The notes below the pieces were generated by a model, which searched no databases, was not told where the DNA came from, and was given only the letters and a program-made list of their open reading frames with translations. Made by a program: the position numbers and the translations under genes. From positions 34,995 through 98,994 of the forward strand of contig JAZRUG010000048.1 of the NCBI GenBank assembly GCA_045652425.1: a stretch of 64,000 nucleotides of DNA, read 5' to 3'. This stretch comes from RGIG1995 sp045652425 (GTDB taxonomy: Bacteria > Bacillota > Clostridia > Oscillospirales > CAG-272). Shown here piece after piece: positions 34,962 through 44,178 of this stretch; the stretch's first letter is position 1; each line of letters starts with the position of its first letter.

Positions 34962-35852
34962 ATGAATCACCAACAATACGTCCGTACAGACCTTGCGTCT
35001 GAAAGTCCGGCTTTTGAAAAAGCTCAAGTTATTGAGGGCATTTCGGTAAAAATTGAAAAAAACAAATCTTCGGAAACCGCAATAATAAAAGTCCTCAATA
35101 AAATCGGTGCAGAAAAGCTTGGGAAGCCTATCGGCACCTATATAACTGTAAGCTTCGGCAAAGCATGGAATCTGCCCGAAGATGATATAAAAAATATTAT
35201 CGACACTGTCGCTGAAAAAATCAAATTCCTTTCTTCAGAAATTCTTCCTGCAAAAAAAGAATACAGCATACTCGTCGTAGGACTAGGCAACAGATATATC
35301 ACCTCCGATGCTTTAGGCCCTCTCACCGTAAAAGAAATAACGGTAACACGACATCTGCAAGATAAGAGTCCTCACCTTTTTAAAATGCTTAATCAGCAAA
35401 ACGTTTCTGCACTTGCACCCGGAGTTTTAGGGCAGACCGGCATTGAAACTGCAGAACTTATAAAGGGCGCAGTTAACACGGTCTCTCCCGACCTTGTCGT
35501 TGCTATAGATGCGCTTGCCGCAAAAAGCGTCAACCGCCTCGCCACAACAATACAGATATGCGACACGGGTATCTCTCCCGGCTCGGGAATAGGCAACACC
35601 AAACAATCAATCAATTACGAAACACTTGGCGTACCCGTTATTTCCGTCGGCGTACCCACTATGGTAAGTTCCGCCACGCTTGTCTACGATGCCCTTGAAA
35701 AAGCAAAAATCGAAAACATAAGCGATGAATTAATTGAAGTACTCGACAACGGTATCAGTTTTTTTGTTACACTCAACGAAACGGATGCCGTAATAAATCT
35801 TCTTTCACGTATCCTCTCGGAAAGCATCGACAAAGCATTTTCTATGGTATAA
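34962..35852 (+). CDS. gpr: GPR germination endopeptidase
   Basis: 296 residues, peptidase family M63/A25. The N-terminus YVRTDLASESPAFE holds the TDLA-E prodomain motif. Core blocks: IGTYITVSFGKAW, ILVVGLGNRYITSDALGPLT, GVLGQTGIETAELIKGAVN, VVAIDALAAKSVNRLATTIQ, DTGISPGSGIGN and SVGVPTMVSSATLV. GPR is stored as a zymogen in the spore and cuts small acid-soluble proteins (SASP) at outgrowth. In many Clostridia spoIIP follows at once, but here a LysR gene comes between. Confidence 0.95.
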   Translation: MNHQQYVRTDLASESPAFEKAQVIEGISVKIEKNKSSETAIIKVLNKIGAEKLGKPIGTYITVSFGKAWNLPEDDIKNIIDTVAEKIKFLSSEILPAKKEYSILVVGLGNRYITSDALGPLTVKEITVTRHLQDKSPHLFKMLNQQNVSALAPGVLGQTGIETAELIKGAVNTVSPDLVVAIDALAAKSVNRLATTIQICDTGISPGSGIGNTKQSINYETLGVPVISVGVPTMVSSATLVYDALEKAKIENISDELIEVLDNGISFFVTLNETDAVINLLSRILSESIDKAFSMV

Positions 35853-35887
35853 TCCATTTTTTCGTTCCTCTTTTATTAAAAATCTTA

Positions 35888-35916
35888 TTGAACCAAAGAA
35901 CAATATGTGGTATAAT
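35888..35916 (+). promoter_or_regulatory. Promoter of the LysR gene
   Basis: TTGAAC (35888-35893), 17-bp spacer, TATAAT (35911-35916). It shows that the LysR gene has its own vegetative promoter. It also rules out the longer reading frame, whose first codon would be the -35 box itself. Confidence 0.75.
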
Positions 35917-35947
35917 CTTTTCAATAATAATTGCAAGAGGAATTTAT

Positions 35948-36835
35948 ATGGAACTGCTACAACTAAAATATTTTTGCGATGCCGCAAAAACACAAAATTT
36001 TTCAAAAACAGCGAAAAGATTTGACGTACCGCCTTCCTGTATTTCACAAAGTATAAAAAGACTCGAAAAAGAACTTTCGGTTAAACTTTTCACAAGATCG
36101 GTAAATAAAATTTTGTTGAACAGCAAAGGTGTCGAATTTTACGAAAAAGTCTCTATTGGACTAAACTATATCAACAACGCGGCAACTTCGGTAAAAGACG
36201 ACGGCAAAAACGGTGAAATTAATATATGTGTAAACTCAAACCGCCGACTTGTTATGCAGGCAATAAAAAAATTCCAGTCTATATATCCAAACGTTAATAT
36301 TATAACTCGACATTTGACCGACTACTACTCCGAAAACTTTGATATTATTATAAGCAGAGAGGATATTACGAACAAAGCATTCAACAAAACCAAACTACTT
36401 TCCGAACCACTTTGCGTTGCAATAAACAAAAACAATCCGCTTGCATCTCATGAAAACTTCACACCTGCACTTTTAGCCGATCAACCGTTTATTTCCACAA
36501 ACAAACAGAGCAAATTATACGAACTCACAAAAGTTATTTGCAACAAATACGGTTTTGAACCCAATATAGTTCTTTTGAGTGATGATACCTACTACGTGAG
36601 AAAACACGTTGAATTGAATTTAGCGGTTACGTTAGCCCCTGTTTTCTCGTGGTACGGACAGTTTGATGACAGCGTTTTGCTCTTCCCCAGCGATAACTGT
36701 ATGTACGACACTTATATCTATACAAATTCAGAAAAATATATCTCCGTATGCACGAAAAATTTCATAAAATTTCTTATAAATGAGTGTCAGGAAGAATACG
36801 AAGCGGCTGAATTCACAATTCAACAACAGTCATAA
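35948..36835 (+). CDS. LysR-family transcriptional regulator
   Basis: 295 residues from ATG 35948, with an AGAGGA ribosome site. The N-terminal winged HTH: MELLQLKYFCDAAKTQNFSK, PPSCISQSIKRLEKEL and KLFTRSVNKILLN. The rest is a periplasmic-binding-like effector domain (about 90-290), with little to reveal the ligand. LysR proteins usually regulate a divergent neighbour, but here the neighbours are gpr and spoIIP in the same direction, so the target is not obvious. A strong terminator separates it from spoIIP. Confidence 0.9.
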   Translation: MELLQLKYFCDAAKTQNFSKTAKRFDVPPSCISQSIKRLEKELSVKLFTRSVNKILLNSKGVEFYEKVSIGLNYINNAATSVKDDGKNGEINICVNSNRRLVMQAIKKFQSIYPNVNIITRHLTDYYSENFDIIISREDITNKAFNKTKLLSEPLCVAINKNNPLASHENFTPALLADQPFISTNKQSKLYELTKVICNKYGFEPNIVLLSDDTYYVRKHVELNLAVTLAPVFSWYGQFDDSVLLFPSDNCMYDTYIYTNSEKYISVCTKNFIKFLINECQEEYEAAEFTIQQQS

Positions 36836-36858
36836 CATCATACAACCAACCATATAAT

Positions 36859-36895
36859 AGACCGAGGTAATGAAATTTGCCTCGGTCTGTTTTTT
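36859..36895 (+). terminator. Terminator after the LysR gene
   Basis: AGACCGAGG(TAA) pairs with (TG)CCTCGGTCT, followed by GTTTTTTG. It isolates spoIIP from the LysR transcript, so spoIIP needs its own promoter. CATACGCT at 36912-36919 resembles a sigma-E -10 box, but no clear -35 could be paired with it. Confidence 0.85.
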
Positions 36896-36938
36896 GTGTA
36901 TGGACATAACCCATACGCTTTATCAATAAGGAGGACGT

Positions 36939-38069
36939 ATGATTAAAATTTTAACAAAAACAGCGCTCTGCTTTGTTTCATTTATAGGATTTTCCATTCT
37001 TGCTGTTACAGTAATCTCAAAACCACCGATGCTTTCCGTTATTAATAACGTTACAACAACAGGGCTTGGTATCTCACCTCAGAGAATTCCACCTACATTC
37101 ATTTCAACAGATGTTGCCAAACCCTATACTTATATTAATCTGCCAAGAGATTTTAACACACCTTCAGGAATAGAATATTACAATAATATTCCAAAAAAAG
37201 AAATTCCCCAAGAAGAACAAGATATCCAACCGGAACAACCGCCGGAAGAAACAACAGTTCCGGACAATACATTCCCCATTATCCCCCTCGATATGAGCGA
37301 CGGACAAACAGTCTTTAACCTTAAATACAAAAACGAAAGCAAATATTCCCCTGATATTAACTCACTTTTAAATCAAGATTATCCACTCAACTTTGCAAAA
37401 TCCGTTTCGTCAAACAATGAGAATCAGCCGATAGTGCTGATAATACATACTCACGGAAGCGAATGTTACAGTCCCGAAGGGGTACAAGCCTATACCCCCG
37501 ACACACCGACAAGAACGCTTGATACGACTGCAAACGTTGTTGCGGTCGGAAAGGTTCTTGCAGATGAATTAAACAACAGAGGAGTACAAACAATACATTG
37601 CACGACTATGTTTGATGCCGAAAGCTATTCGGACAGCTATGACCTTTCGGAAGAGAAAGTACAAGAATATTTAGCTGAATATCCGTCTATACAATATGTT
37701 TTTGACGTTCACAGAGATTCCATTACACGCACAAACAACGAAAAGATAAAACCATTTACAACTGTAAACGATATAGAAACAGCGCAAGCAATGTTTGTCG
37801 TTGGCACAGATTCAGGCGGAGCAGACCACCCACACTGGATAAACAATCTTACTGTCGCAACTTTTTTTCAAAATAAACTTATAGAAAAATACGGTAATAT
37901 TATGCGACCTATAAACTTGAGAAAAGCAAGTTTTAATGCCGAACATGCCCCCGGTTCATTACTTATCGAAATCGGCAGCTGCGGAAACACGCTTTCCGAG
38001 GCAAAAAATTGCGCCGCGCTTCTCGGTGAAACGATAGCCGAGATAATTCTCACCGACGGAAGAACATAA
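36939..38069 (+). CDS. spoIIP: Stage II sporulation protein P
   Basis: 376 residues with an AAGGAGGAC ribosome site. An N-terminal membrane anchor (about 6-28) and a Pro/Glu-rich linker (EEQDIQPEQPPEETTVP) precede the SpoIIP amidase/endopeptidase domain (about 160-370): VLIIHTHGSECYSPEGVQAY, VGKVLADELNNRGVQTIHCT, YVFDVHRDSITR, FVVGTDSGGADHPHWINNL and NAEHAPGSLLIEIGS. SpoIIP with SpoIID and SpoIIM removes septal peptidoglycan and drives engulfment of the forespore. Confidence 0.95.
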   Translation: MIKILTKTALCFVSFIGFSILAVTVISKPPMLSVINNVTTTGLGISPQRIPPTFISTDVAKPYTYINLPRDFNTPSGIEYYNNIPKKEIPQEEQDIQPEQPPEETTVPDNTFPIIPLDMSDGQTVFNLKYKNESKYSPDINSLLNQDYPLNFAKSVSSNNENQPIVLIIHTHGSECYSPEGVQAYTPDTPTRTLDTTANVVAVGKVLADELNNRGVQTIHCTTMFDAESYSDSYDLSEEKVQEYLAEYPSIQYVFDVHRDSITRTNNEKIKPFTTVNDIETAQAMFVVGTDSGGADHPHWINNLTVATFFQNKLIEKYGNIMRPINLRKASFNAEHAPGSLLIEIGSCGNTLSEAKNCAALLGETIAEIILTDGRT

Positions 38070-38113
38070 ATAATTTAATACTTTTGTAAAAAAATATATT
38101 TTAACAAACTCGC

Positions 38114-38735
38114 CACTACGCATTTATAAAAAGTCCGCACAGACCGAGGAGGATTCCAAAGGTGGAAAACCTTTGGTCGTTTCGGGGGCATGGGGTTCAA
38201 AGGGGTGGGGGAATCGAAACCCCCAGCCCCCTTGTGCCTTCTTTGCAATACTTTCTTGGCACCAAGAAAGTATGAAAAAAGGAAAAATTAGAACTCTTTT
38301 AGAAACAATATCTCTATGATGATTGTTAGATTCATCTAAACAAATGTAATTATAAAAAGATACATTCTTTCAGTCTTTTCTTGGTTACTTTCTTTCCGTA
38401 AAGAAAGTAACCAAAGAAGACGTATAGGGGCAGGGCGGTAACACCGCAGGAGAAAACTGGTTTGTACAAGTTAATTAAGTGCTTTCTTGAGTTTGAAGAA
38501 CCAGAGATTCCCTCTCGCGTGGCGAGCGATTCCCCCGCCCCTATATACCCCTACCCCTAAAACGACAAAAGAGGAGACCTCTTTGGAATCTTCCTCGGTT
38601 CGTGAAGAGCTATAATAAGTACATAAAAGTGGTGTTTTATTTAAAGATAGTGTCTTTAAATAAAACTACCAAAATAACTACACTTTAGGATTCTAACTTT
38701 AGTCTGTGCGAATCCGTTATAAGTGCATAGATGTG
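38114..38735. mobile_element. Composite MITE-like repeat, copy 2 (core inverted)
   Basis: Fills the gap between spoIIP and the ABC permease. Left arm: the 50-bp unit at about 38114-38165. Right arm: inverted units at about 38579-38632 and 38688-38735, with a perfect 14-bp hairpin between them (GTTTTATTTAAAGA and its complement, about 38634-38666). The 310-bp core (38217-38526) is bounded by GGAATCG (38210-38216) and CGATTCC (38527-38533) and aligns with the core at 24280-24588 only as its reverse complement. Core hairpins are at 38248-38273 (ATACTTTCTTGG stem) and 38383-38412 (GGTTACTTTCTTT stem). No protein is supported. Confidence 0.75.
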
Positions 38736-38756
38736 ATTTTTATTTTATTATTATGC

Positions 38757-38790
38757 AAAAATCCACCCGATTTTACGGGTGGATTTTTCG
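38757..38790 (-). terminator. Terminator of the seven-gene ABC cluster
   Basis: AAAATCCACCCG, loop ATTTTA, CGGGTGGATTTT with T/A runs on both sides, directly after the last permease (minus strand, stop at 38806). Confidence 0.85.
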
Positions 38791-38805
38791 GTTTATATCG
38801 TTTTA

Positions 38806-39825
38806 TTAACCTACGATACCGGAACGTTCAATACCTGCAATCAGATATCTCTGACAGAACAAGTACATTATAATCAACGGAGCAATTATAAGAAGTGATG
38901 CAGTATTGTAGATTGCAGCTTCATACATAGACTGTCCTGCATATACCGTATCCAAAGACTTCGGTATCATAACAAGGTCGGGCATCGTTACGAAGCTTGA
39001 CTTGGGGAAGAACAGGTCTGTATAGAACATATCTGTCCACTGCCATGAGAATGAGAACAGGAATACTGTAATCAACATAGGCACGGAAAGAGGAATAATA
39101 ATCTGTACAAACGTTCTGAATACGCCTGAACCGTCAAGGTATGCGGATTCTTCAAGTTCATCCGGTACACCGCGGAAATATTGACGAAGCATATAGATAT
39201 ACAAGCCGTTCTTAAAGCCAAGACCGCCAAGCGAAAGAATTATCAAAGGCCAATAGGAGTTAAGCATATTTATCTGCTCTCCACCGAACAACTTAATAAT
39301 GTTGAAAATATCGAAATATCTAAACTTCATAAACATTGAAAGCTGTAATGTTTCGTGAGGTACAACCATCGTGAAAATTACGAGGAAGAACAACAAGTTG
39401 TTAAACTTAAATCTAAACTTCGCGAAACCGTAAGCAACTACGCAACATATAAACGTCTGTATAAATGCGCACGCCAACGACAACAACAATGTGTTAAAGA
39501 AAGCTGTAAAATACTTCGCCTCAACTATCAACGCTTTATACGTATCAAGCGTCGGATATTTTGCAATGTACTTAACCGTTACGTCAACGAAGTCTTCTTT
39601 GCCCATAAACGAGCTGAATATCTTCGAAAGAACGGGTGAAAGAATTACGTAAGAAATACCAATGAGAAGTACTAAACGGAATATTACCCATACAACCGTT
39701 TTAACAAATTTGAAAGAAAGGTATTTCAATTTGAATCTCGTCCAGAAATCCGTACGTTCAAAATCAACGCGGATCTTATTTTTTGTCTCCTTCATTACTT
39801 TTGGAGCTGTTGCCTGATTATTCAT
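38806..39825 (-). CDS. Carbohydrate ABC transporter permease, MalG-type
   Basis: 339 residues. Six membrane helices follow an N-terminal cytoplasmic stretch. The EAA loop that contacts the ATPase is ESAYLDGSGVFRTFVQIIIP (about 240-259). It belongs to the MalG/CUT1 class and pairs with the MalF-type gene 18 bases upstream. It is the last gene of the cluster and the second MalG-type permease in it. An extracytoplasmic loop between helices 1 and 2 is long (about 70-100). Confidence 0.88.
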   Translation of the reverse strand: MNNQATAPKVMKETKNKIRVDFERTDFWTRFKLKYLSFKFVKTVVWVIFRLVLLIGISYVILSPVLSKIFSSFMGKEDFVDVTVKYIAKYPTLDTYKALIVEAKYFTAFFNTLLLSLACAFIQTFICCVVAYGFAKFRFKFNNLLFFLVIFTMVVPHETLQLSMFMKFRYFDIFNIIKLFGGEQINMLNSYWPLIILSLGGLGFKNGLYIYMLRQYFRGVPDELEESAYLDGSGVFRTFVQIIIPLSVPMLITVFLFSFSWQWTDMFYTDLFFPKSSFVTMPDLVMIPKSLDTVYAGQSMYEAAIYNTASLLIIAPLIIMYLFCQRYLIAGIERSGIVG

Positions 39826-39843
39826 ACTGAAATTCCTCCTTTC

Positions 39844-40812
39844 TTAGTCTCTTCTCTGATAGAATACGTATCCTGAAATTACTGCGGATACAACACCTAT
39901 CAATGCTAATACAATCAAGAAGTAAATCCACGACATCGCAGAGCTTACTACGTGCTTGTTAGGTTCCTGATAAATATAGTCAATATACAACATAACACTA
40001 TTTGAGCTTCTTGTAAATGAGTCGATAACCGTATAAATCGTGTTAACGAGAATCATTGGGCTTATCATCGGGAATGTAATCTTCCAGAACGTTTCCCATG
40101 CAGCTGCACCGTCTATCTGACAAGACTCGTAAATCGCAGGAGATATGGACTGAAGACCTGCAAGGAAGATAAGCATCTGTACGCCTGAACGGCTGATTAT
40201 GTCATAAACGTTTGCGATAATACCTACAACGTAGGTCATCAATTCTCCGCCGACCTTCATGCTACCGAACAACCAGTTAAGGTTTGCCATTGCTGCAAGG
40301 GATTCTGATGCAGTAGCGCCTCCGGTACCGTCATCAATAGAACTTGACGAGTCGGTCATATACGTCAACATCGCGTTATTCTGGTCAATGTATTCTACAA
40401 CACCCGTACCAATAATAACGGGGATAAAGAATATCGCACGGAACAATGCTCTTCCAAGCATCTTCTGGTTCAACAACACCGCCATAAACAACGAGAAAAT
40501 TACGATTGCGGGAATATCAAATATAAGCTGTTTGATACCTGCTACAAGAATCTGAACGAATTTGGGGTCCTCAAACAAGGCTTCCTGATAGTTTTCCAAT
40601 CCAACAAATTCAGTGTAATAACCACCGCCGGATTGAATAATAAGCTTAGAAAAACTAAACTTTATTGAGTCTGCAATAATCGGAAGATATACTATAAGGA
40701 ATATTGCCAAGAAAGGCATTATGAACCACCAACCGGCTCTCGCCTTTCTTGCATCAAGGGATGCTATTTTCTTCTTGCGCTTCTTTGCGGGAATAGCAGA
40801 ATTATTTGTCAT
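39844..40812 (-). CDS. Sugar ABC transporter permease, MalF-type
   Basis: 322 residues, about seven membrane helices. N-terminus Lys-rich (AKKRKKKIASL), EAA loop YESCQIDGAAAWETFWKITF (about 238-257). A Ser/Gly-rich extracytoplasmic insert (about 153-170, DSSSSIDDGTGGATAS) is unusual. It follows the DUF5696 gene by 18 bases. It would form a heterodimer channel with the MalG-type product of the next gene. Confidence 0.88.
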   Translation of the reverse strand: MTNNSAIPAKKRKKKIASLDARKARAGWWFIMPFLAIFLIVYLPIIADSIKFSFSKLIIQSGGGYYTEFVGLENYQEALFEDPKFVQILVAGIKQLIFDIPAIVIFSLFMAVLLNQKMLGRALFRAIFFIPVIIGTGVVEYIDQNNAMLTYMTDSSSSIDDGTGGATASESLAAMANLNWLFGSMKVGGELMTYVVGIIANVYDIISRSGVQMLIFLAGLQSISPAIYESCQIDGAAAWETFWKITFPMISPMILVNTIYTVIDSFTRSSNSVMLYIDYIYQEPNKHVVSSAMSWIYFLIVLALIGVVSAVISGYVFYQRRD

Positions 40813-40830
40813 TTTTCACACACCCCTTTC

Positions 40831-43800
40831 TTAATTTTGAGCTGTTTCTTCAGGAGTTCCCGTGGTTTCAGGTTCGTCTGTCTCCTCGGGAGTTCCTGTT
40901 GTTTCATCAGCTGCAGTTTCTGTGGTTTCTGCAGGGTCCATTGTCTCTGCAGGATTTGTTGTTTCTAATGTTTCTTCAGAAGAACTTTCGGGAGTTTCGT
41001 TGCTTTCGGGAGTTTCGATAATCTCTTCCGTCTCTGTTTCAACGAATTTCTCTTCTTCAGCTACTGTGGATTCAATAAAACCAAGAGCCTTAACAGTTCT
41101 GCCGTTTATGATAATATCAAAGCTGTTGTAGTTCAAAATAAATACTTTGCCGTTTGAATACGTTACCTTAACTACAGTACCTGTCTTTGTAAGATATTTT
41201 GTCTTAAGATCAATAAGCTCTTCCTCATCCTCGGGTTCAGCCTCCTCTACGCTTGTATCGGGGTTAACCGTTGAATCTTCTTCTGTCGAGGTTTCAGGTT
41301 CTTCTGTTTCCGGAGTTTCAGGATTCTGATTTTCCTGCTGTGCGTTCTTGATTGCCTCAAGTTTTGCCGCAAGAATTTCAGCTCTTCTTTGCTTTTCTTC
41401 TTCGTGCACCTTGGTAATTGCATCTTCTTCCTGAGCTGCCTTCAATGCTTCTGCATCTTCTTCAATTTCCTGCTCGGTAGGAACACGTTCTGCCTGTACA
41501 AATTCGTGATCAACTATCAAAGATGACTGAACGTCGTTCAATGCATCATTCAATACGTTGTAGTATCCTACAAGGTCTTCTTTCCAAATCTTGTAAGTCA
41601 CCGAGAAATACTGAGCGTAAACAGGATCATCCTTAAGTTCTGCAGTATTGTCATAAGCAAGTAAGAAGTAGGGATTAGCACCATTTTCAATCATCTTGAG
41701 CATTTCGTATGCGATATTACCAGTGGTATTCAAAGGTGTACCTGCAAACTCAACTGCTCCGTGAAGCACCATACCCATAAAGGGAACGGACTGGCTTGAC
41801 AAAATGTAACGGCTACTGTCAAGGGATACGTTCAACAAGTGGTCAACGTAAGCAAGTACATAAGCGTTACCTGCGTTACTCATTACGCTTGTGTAATCTT
41901 CTTTAAAATTCTTGAGAAGCTTAACTGTTTCGTATCTTGCATCTTCGCGGTTGTAAGGATCATCCTCATCAAAGTCTGAGTTCAAATCCGCACCAATCGA
42001 ACCAACTGAAAGGCTTGTAGCACCAAGTTTCTTCATATCTTTGTTGAAGCCTTCGTAGAATTCACCAAATGCCGATACCGAAATTACAACGTTACCCGTT
42101 TCCATAAGTGTCTGATATACGTTGTCATATTTTTTCTTCTGTGTATAACGGTTATCAATAGTTCTTACAGCGTCGTCTTTAAAACTGAAGCCGTCAAATG
42201 CAGAAGTGTTGTATACATAGTTGAAGTCAAAATCAGGGTACAATCCAAAACCTTTTTCTTCAGCTGTCTTAACCATTTCAGTAAAGGTCTTATCTCCACC
42301 GGTCTTCTTCTGGAACTTAACCTTTGAAGGTACCGTTGAAGAAACACCGCCGTTTGCAAAACCTGTAAGTTTAAAGTTGATGTTTCCTAATCCCTCTGCT
42401 TCGAGTTCAGATTGCATAGTCAACAAATCGTCAAACGTAGTAAGGGGTTTTTCAACAGTCACAGGGAAACTGAGGAACTTTTCGGTAGTATCAATAGTAC
42501 CGAGCGCTTCAATATAAAGCGGAATATCCTCTTTAATTTCTTTTTCATCAATCTTTATAAGCTGTTCTGTGCCGTAAAGGTAATCACGGTACGCTTTTGC
42601 CATACCAACGTACGTTGCGTCATATGACTTGTAGTTATCGTTTTCTTCCGCCTTTGCAGCAGCTAAAGTCTGGTCTTCAAGCATTACGTACTTGATTCTG
42701 TAACTACCGGTGTACTTTCTGTCAGAAACTACAGTCCATGTTGCGTTACTACCTACAGAAATAGAGTCTGCAAGGTTATATTGGTCGGAAGGACGGGGGT
42801 TAAATGAAGTATATGCTGTATTATACTTATGCAACGCACCGCCGGTTTCTGCGTATATCGTTGAGAGTGAATCACCCTCTGTTATAATTGCAAGGTAACC
42901 GGAATTAACATCATGCTGCTTAATAACAGTTTCGCCGTTAACTTCTTCCTTTTCAGTTCTCACACCCGTTTCAACTACACCGTAAACGGGAAGTCTCATT
43001 GTCTGCTGTGTAGAACCCGTAATCGTGTGGAAAGCGTAGTCCTGACCGTAAAGCTTACCGCTTATGGTTACCGACTTACCTGCCACATCTTCAAATCTAA
43101 TAATAGAACCGCTTCCGTCGGGAACAAATATGTATCCCGTATTATCGGATGAACCTGCACCAACGTAAGGAAGTATCTTCATGCTGTCAAGTGTGTAAAC
43201 GGATTCGTCAAAACGGATACCGTTTGCGCCAAGACGCATATCAACACCTTCATCCGTAAGTGAGTATTCAAGAGCAAACTTAAATACAGCCGGAGCCTTA
43301 TCCTTTGCTACGTATCCAACCATAGAATGGTCTTTTTCCAACTCTTCAAAAGAGTATCCGGGACAGTATGTCTTGATAAGTGTTTCCATACGGCGCATTT
43401 CGTTTTCTTTTGCGTCAGTAGAGAACACGCGGATAGCATGTTTTTCAACAATCGGGAACTTTGCTATAAGGTCCTTCTTTGCTGCGTTTGTAAGTGTAGG
43501 GTCATTTAGATCCTTCTTTTGATAAAGTGAGTCAAAAGTATATTTATCTCTGTTTGTTCTTCCGTCAATTTCATCGGGAATAAGATTGTAAATCTGTTCC
43601 ATAAAACGTTCTTCGGTAATCTGCATAGGAAGAAGTTTACGTGTTTCTTCGTTACCTACGGCATATTCAATACGAACGCCGTTTTTGAGATTCTTAACCT
43701 TAACCTGACCTAACATTACACAATCTTTATAACTTGTGTATGATTTCGCAACGCCGCTGTCGCTGTAAGAAATCAACACCTGAGAAAGAAGTGTCATCTT

Positions 43801-44157
43801 AGTGTCATCACTTGCCTTAATACCGCCTACACCGTAGGGGTTAGAAAACAAGAACTGACCTGTAATCTTATTTTCAAGCGCCCATTCGCCCGATTCTTTC
43901 TGTACGTAGAAATTATATTTGTCATTCGTAAGCATCGGAACGCCGTTGTTCATCGTCTTAATCTTTTGGGCTGCCGTTGCAAATGATTTTTCCAAATAAT
44001 TTTCTCTGTAATAATCGGGGGACTTTGCTCCTGTCGTTTCTTCGGTCTCTTTTTCCGTTTCAGCAGCACCGAATACAGGGAGAACAGTCAAGTTTGCGAG
44101 TACGCCGATAATCATTACGAGCGACATAAACGCTGATATAATTCTGAATTTTTTCAT
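40831..44157 (-). CDS. DUF5696-domain secreted protein
   Basis: 1108 residues. Signal peptide (KKFR, hydrophobic stretch, FGA cut near residue 31), no lipobox. The bulk (about 50-870) matches DUF5696, a large extracellular family with a probable TIM-barrel glycoside-hydrolase-like half: VGAGSSDNTGYIFVPDGSGS, FKLTGFANGGVSSTVPSK, GLYPDFDFNYVYN and YVDHLLNVSLDSSRYILSSQ. A coiled Glu/Ala-rich stretch (about 880-960) and a C-terminal Ser/Thr/Glu/Pro-rich tail follow (SSSEETLETTNPAET), which could span the wall. DUF5696 proteins are often found beside CUT1 ABC transporters; activity is unproven. It may bind or trim the glycan imported by this cluster. Confidence 0.85.
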   Translation of the reverse strand: MKKFRIISAFMSLVMIIGVLANLTVLPVFGAAETEKETEETTGAKSPDYYRENYLEKSFATAAQKIKTMNNGVPMLTNDKYNFYVQKESGEWALENKITGQFLFSNPYGVGGIKASDDTKMTLLSQVLISYSDSGVAKSYTSYKDCVMLGQVKVKNLKNGVRIEYAVGNEETRKLLPMQITEERFMEQIYNLIPDEIDGRTNRDKYTFDSLYQKKDLNDPTLTNAAKKDLIAKFPIVEKHAIRVFSTDAKENEMRRMETLIKTYCPGYSFEELEKDHSMVGYVAKDKAPAVFKFALEYSLTDEGVDMRLGANGIRFDESVYTLDSMKILPYVGAGSSDNTGYIFVPDGSGSIIRFEDVAGKSVTISGKLYGQDYAFHTITGSTQQTMRLPVYGVVETGVRTEKEEVNGETVIKQHDVNSGYLAIITEGDSLSTIYAETGGALHKYNTAYTSFNPRPSDQYNLADSISVGSNATWTVVSDRKYTGSYRIKYVMLEDQTLAAAKAEENDNYKSYDATYVGMAKAYRDYLYGTEQLIKIDEKEIKEDIPLYIEALGTIDTTEKFLSFPVTVEKPLTTFDDLLTMQSELEAEGLGNINFKLTGFANGGVSSTVPSKVKFQKKTGGDKTFTEMVKTAEEKGFGLYPDFDFNYVYNTSAFDGFSFKDDAVRTIDNRYTQKKKYDNVYQTLMETGNVVISVSAFGEFYEGFNKDMKKLGATSLSVGSIGADLNSDFDEDDPYNREDARYETVKLLKNFKEDYTSVMSNAGNAYVLAYVDHLLNVSLDSSRYILSSQSVPFMGMVLHGAVEFAGTPLNTTGNIAYEMLKMIENGANPYFLLAYDNTAELKDDPVYAQYFSVTYKIWKEDLVGYYNVLNDALNDVQSSLIVDHEFVQAERVPTEQEIEEDAEALKAAQEEDAITKVHEEEKQRRAEILAAKLEAIKNAQQENQNPETPETEEPETSTEEDSTVNPDTSVEEAEPEDEEELIDLKTKYLTKTGTVVKVTYSNGKVFILNYNSFDIIINGRTVKALGFIESTVAEEEKFVETETEEIIETPESNETPESSSEETLETTNPAETMDPAETTETAADETTGTPEETDEPETTGTPEETAQN

Positions 44158-44178
44158 TTTTATTCTCTCCTTTCTCCT

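Noticed and set aside
35888..35947. N-terminal extension of the LysR frame
   Set aside because: The first codon is the -35 box of the gene's promoter, and ATG 35948 has an RBS and the standard LysR N-terminus.
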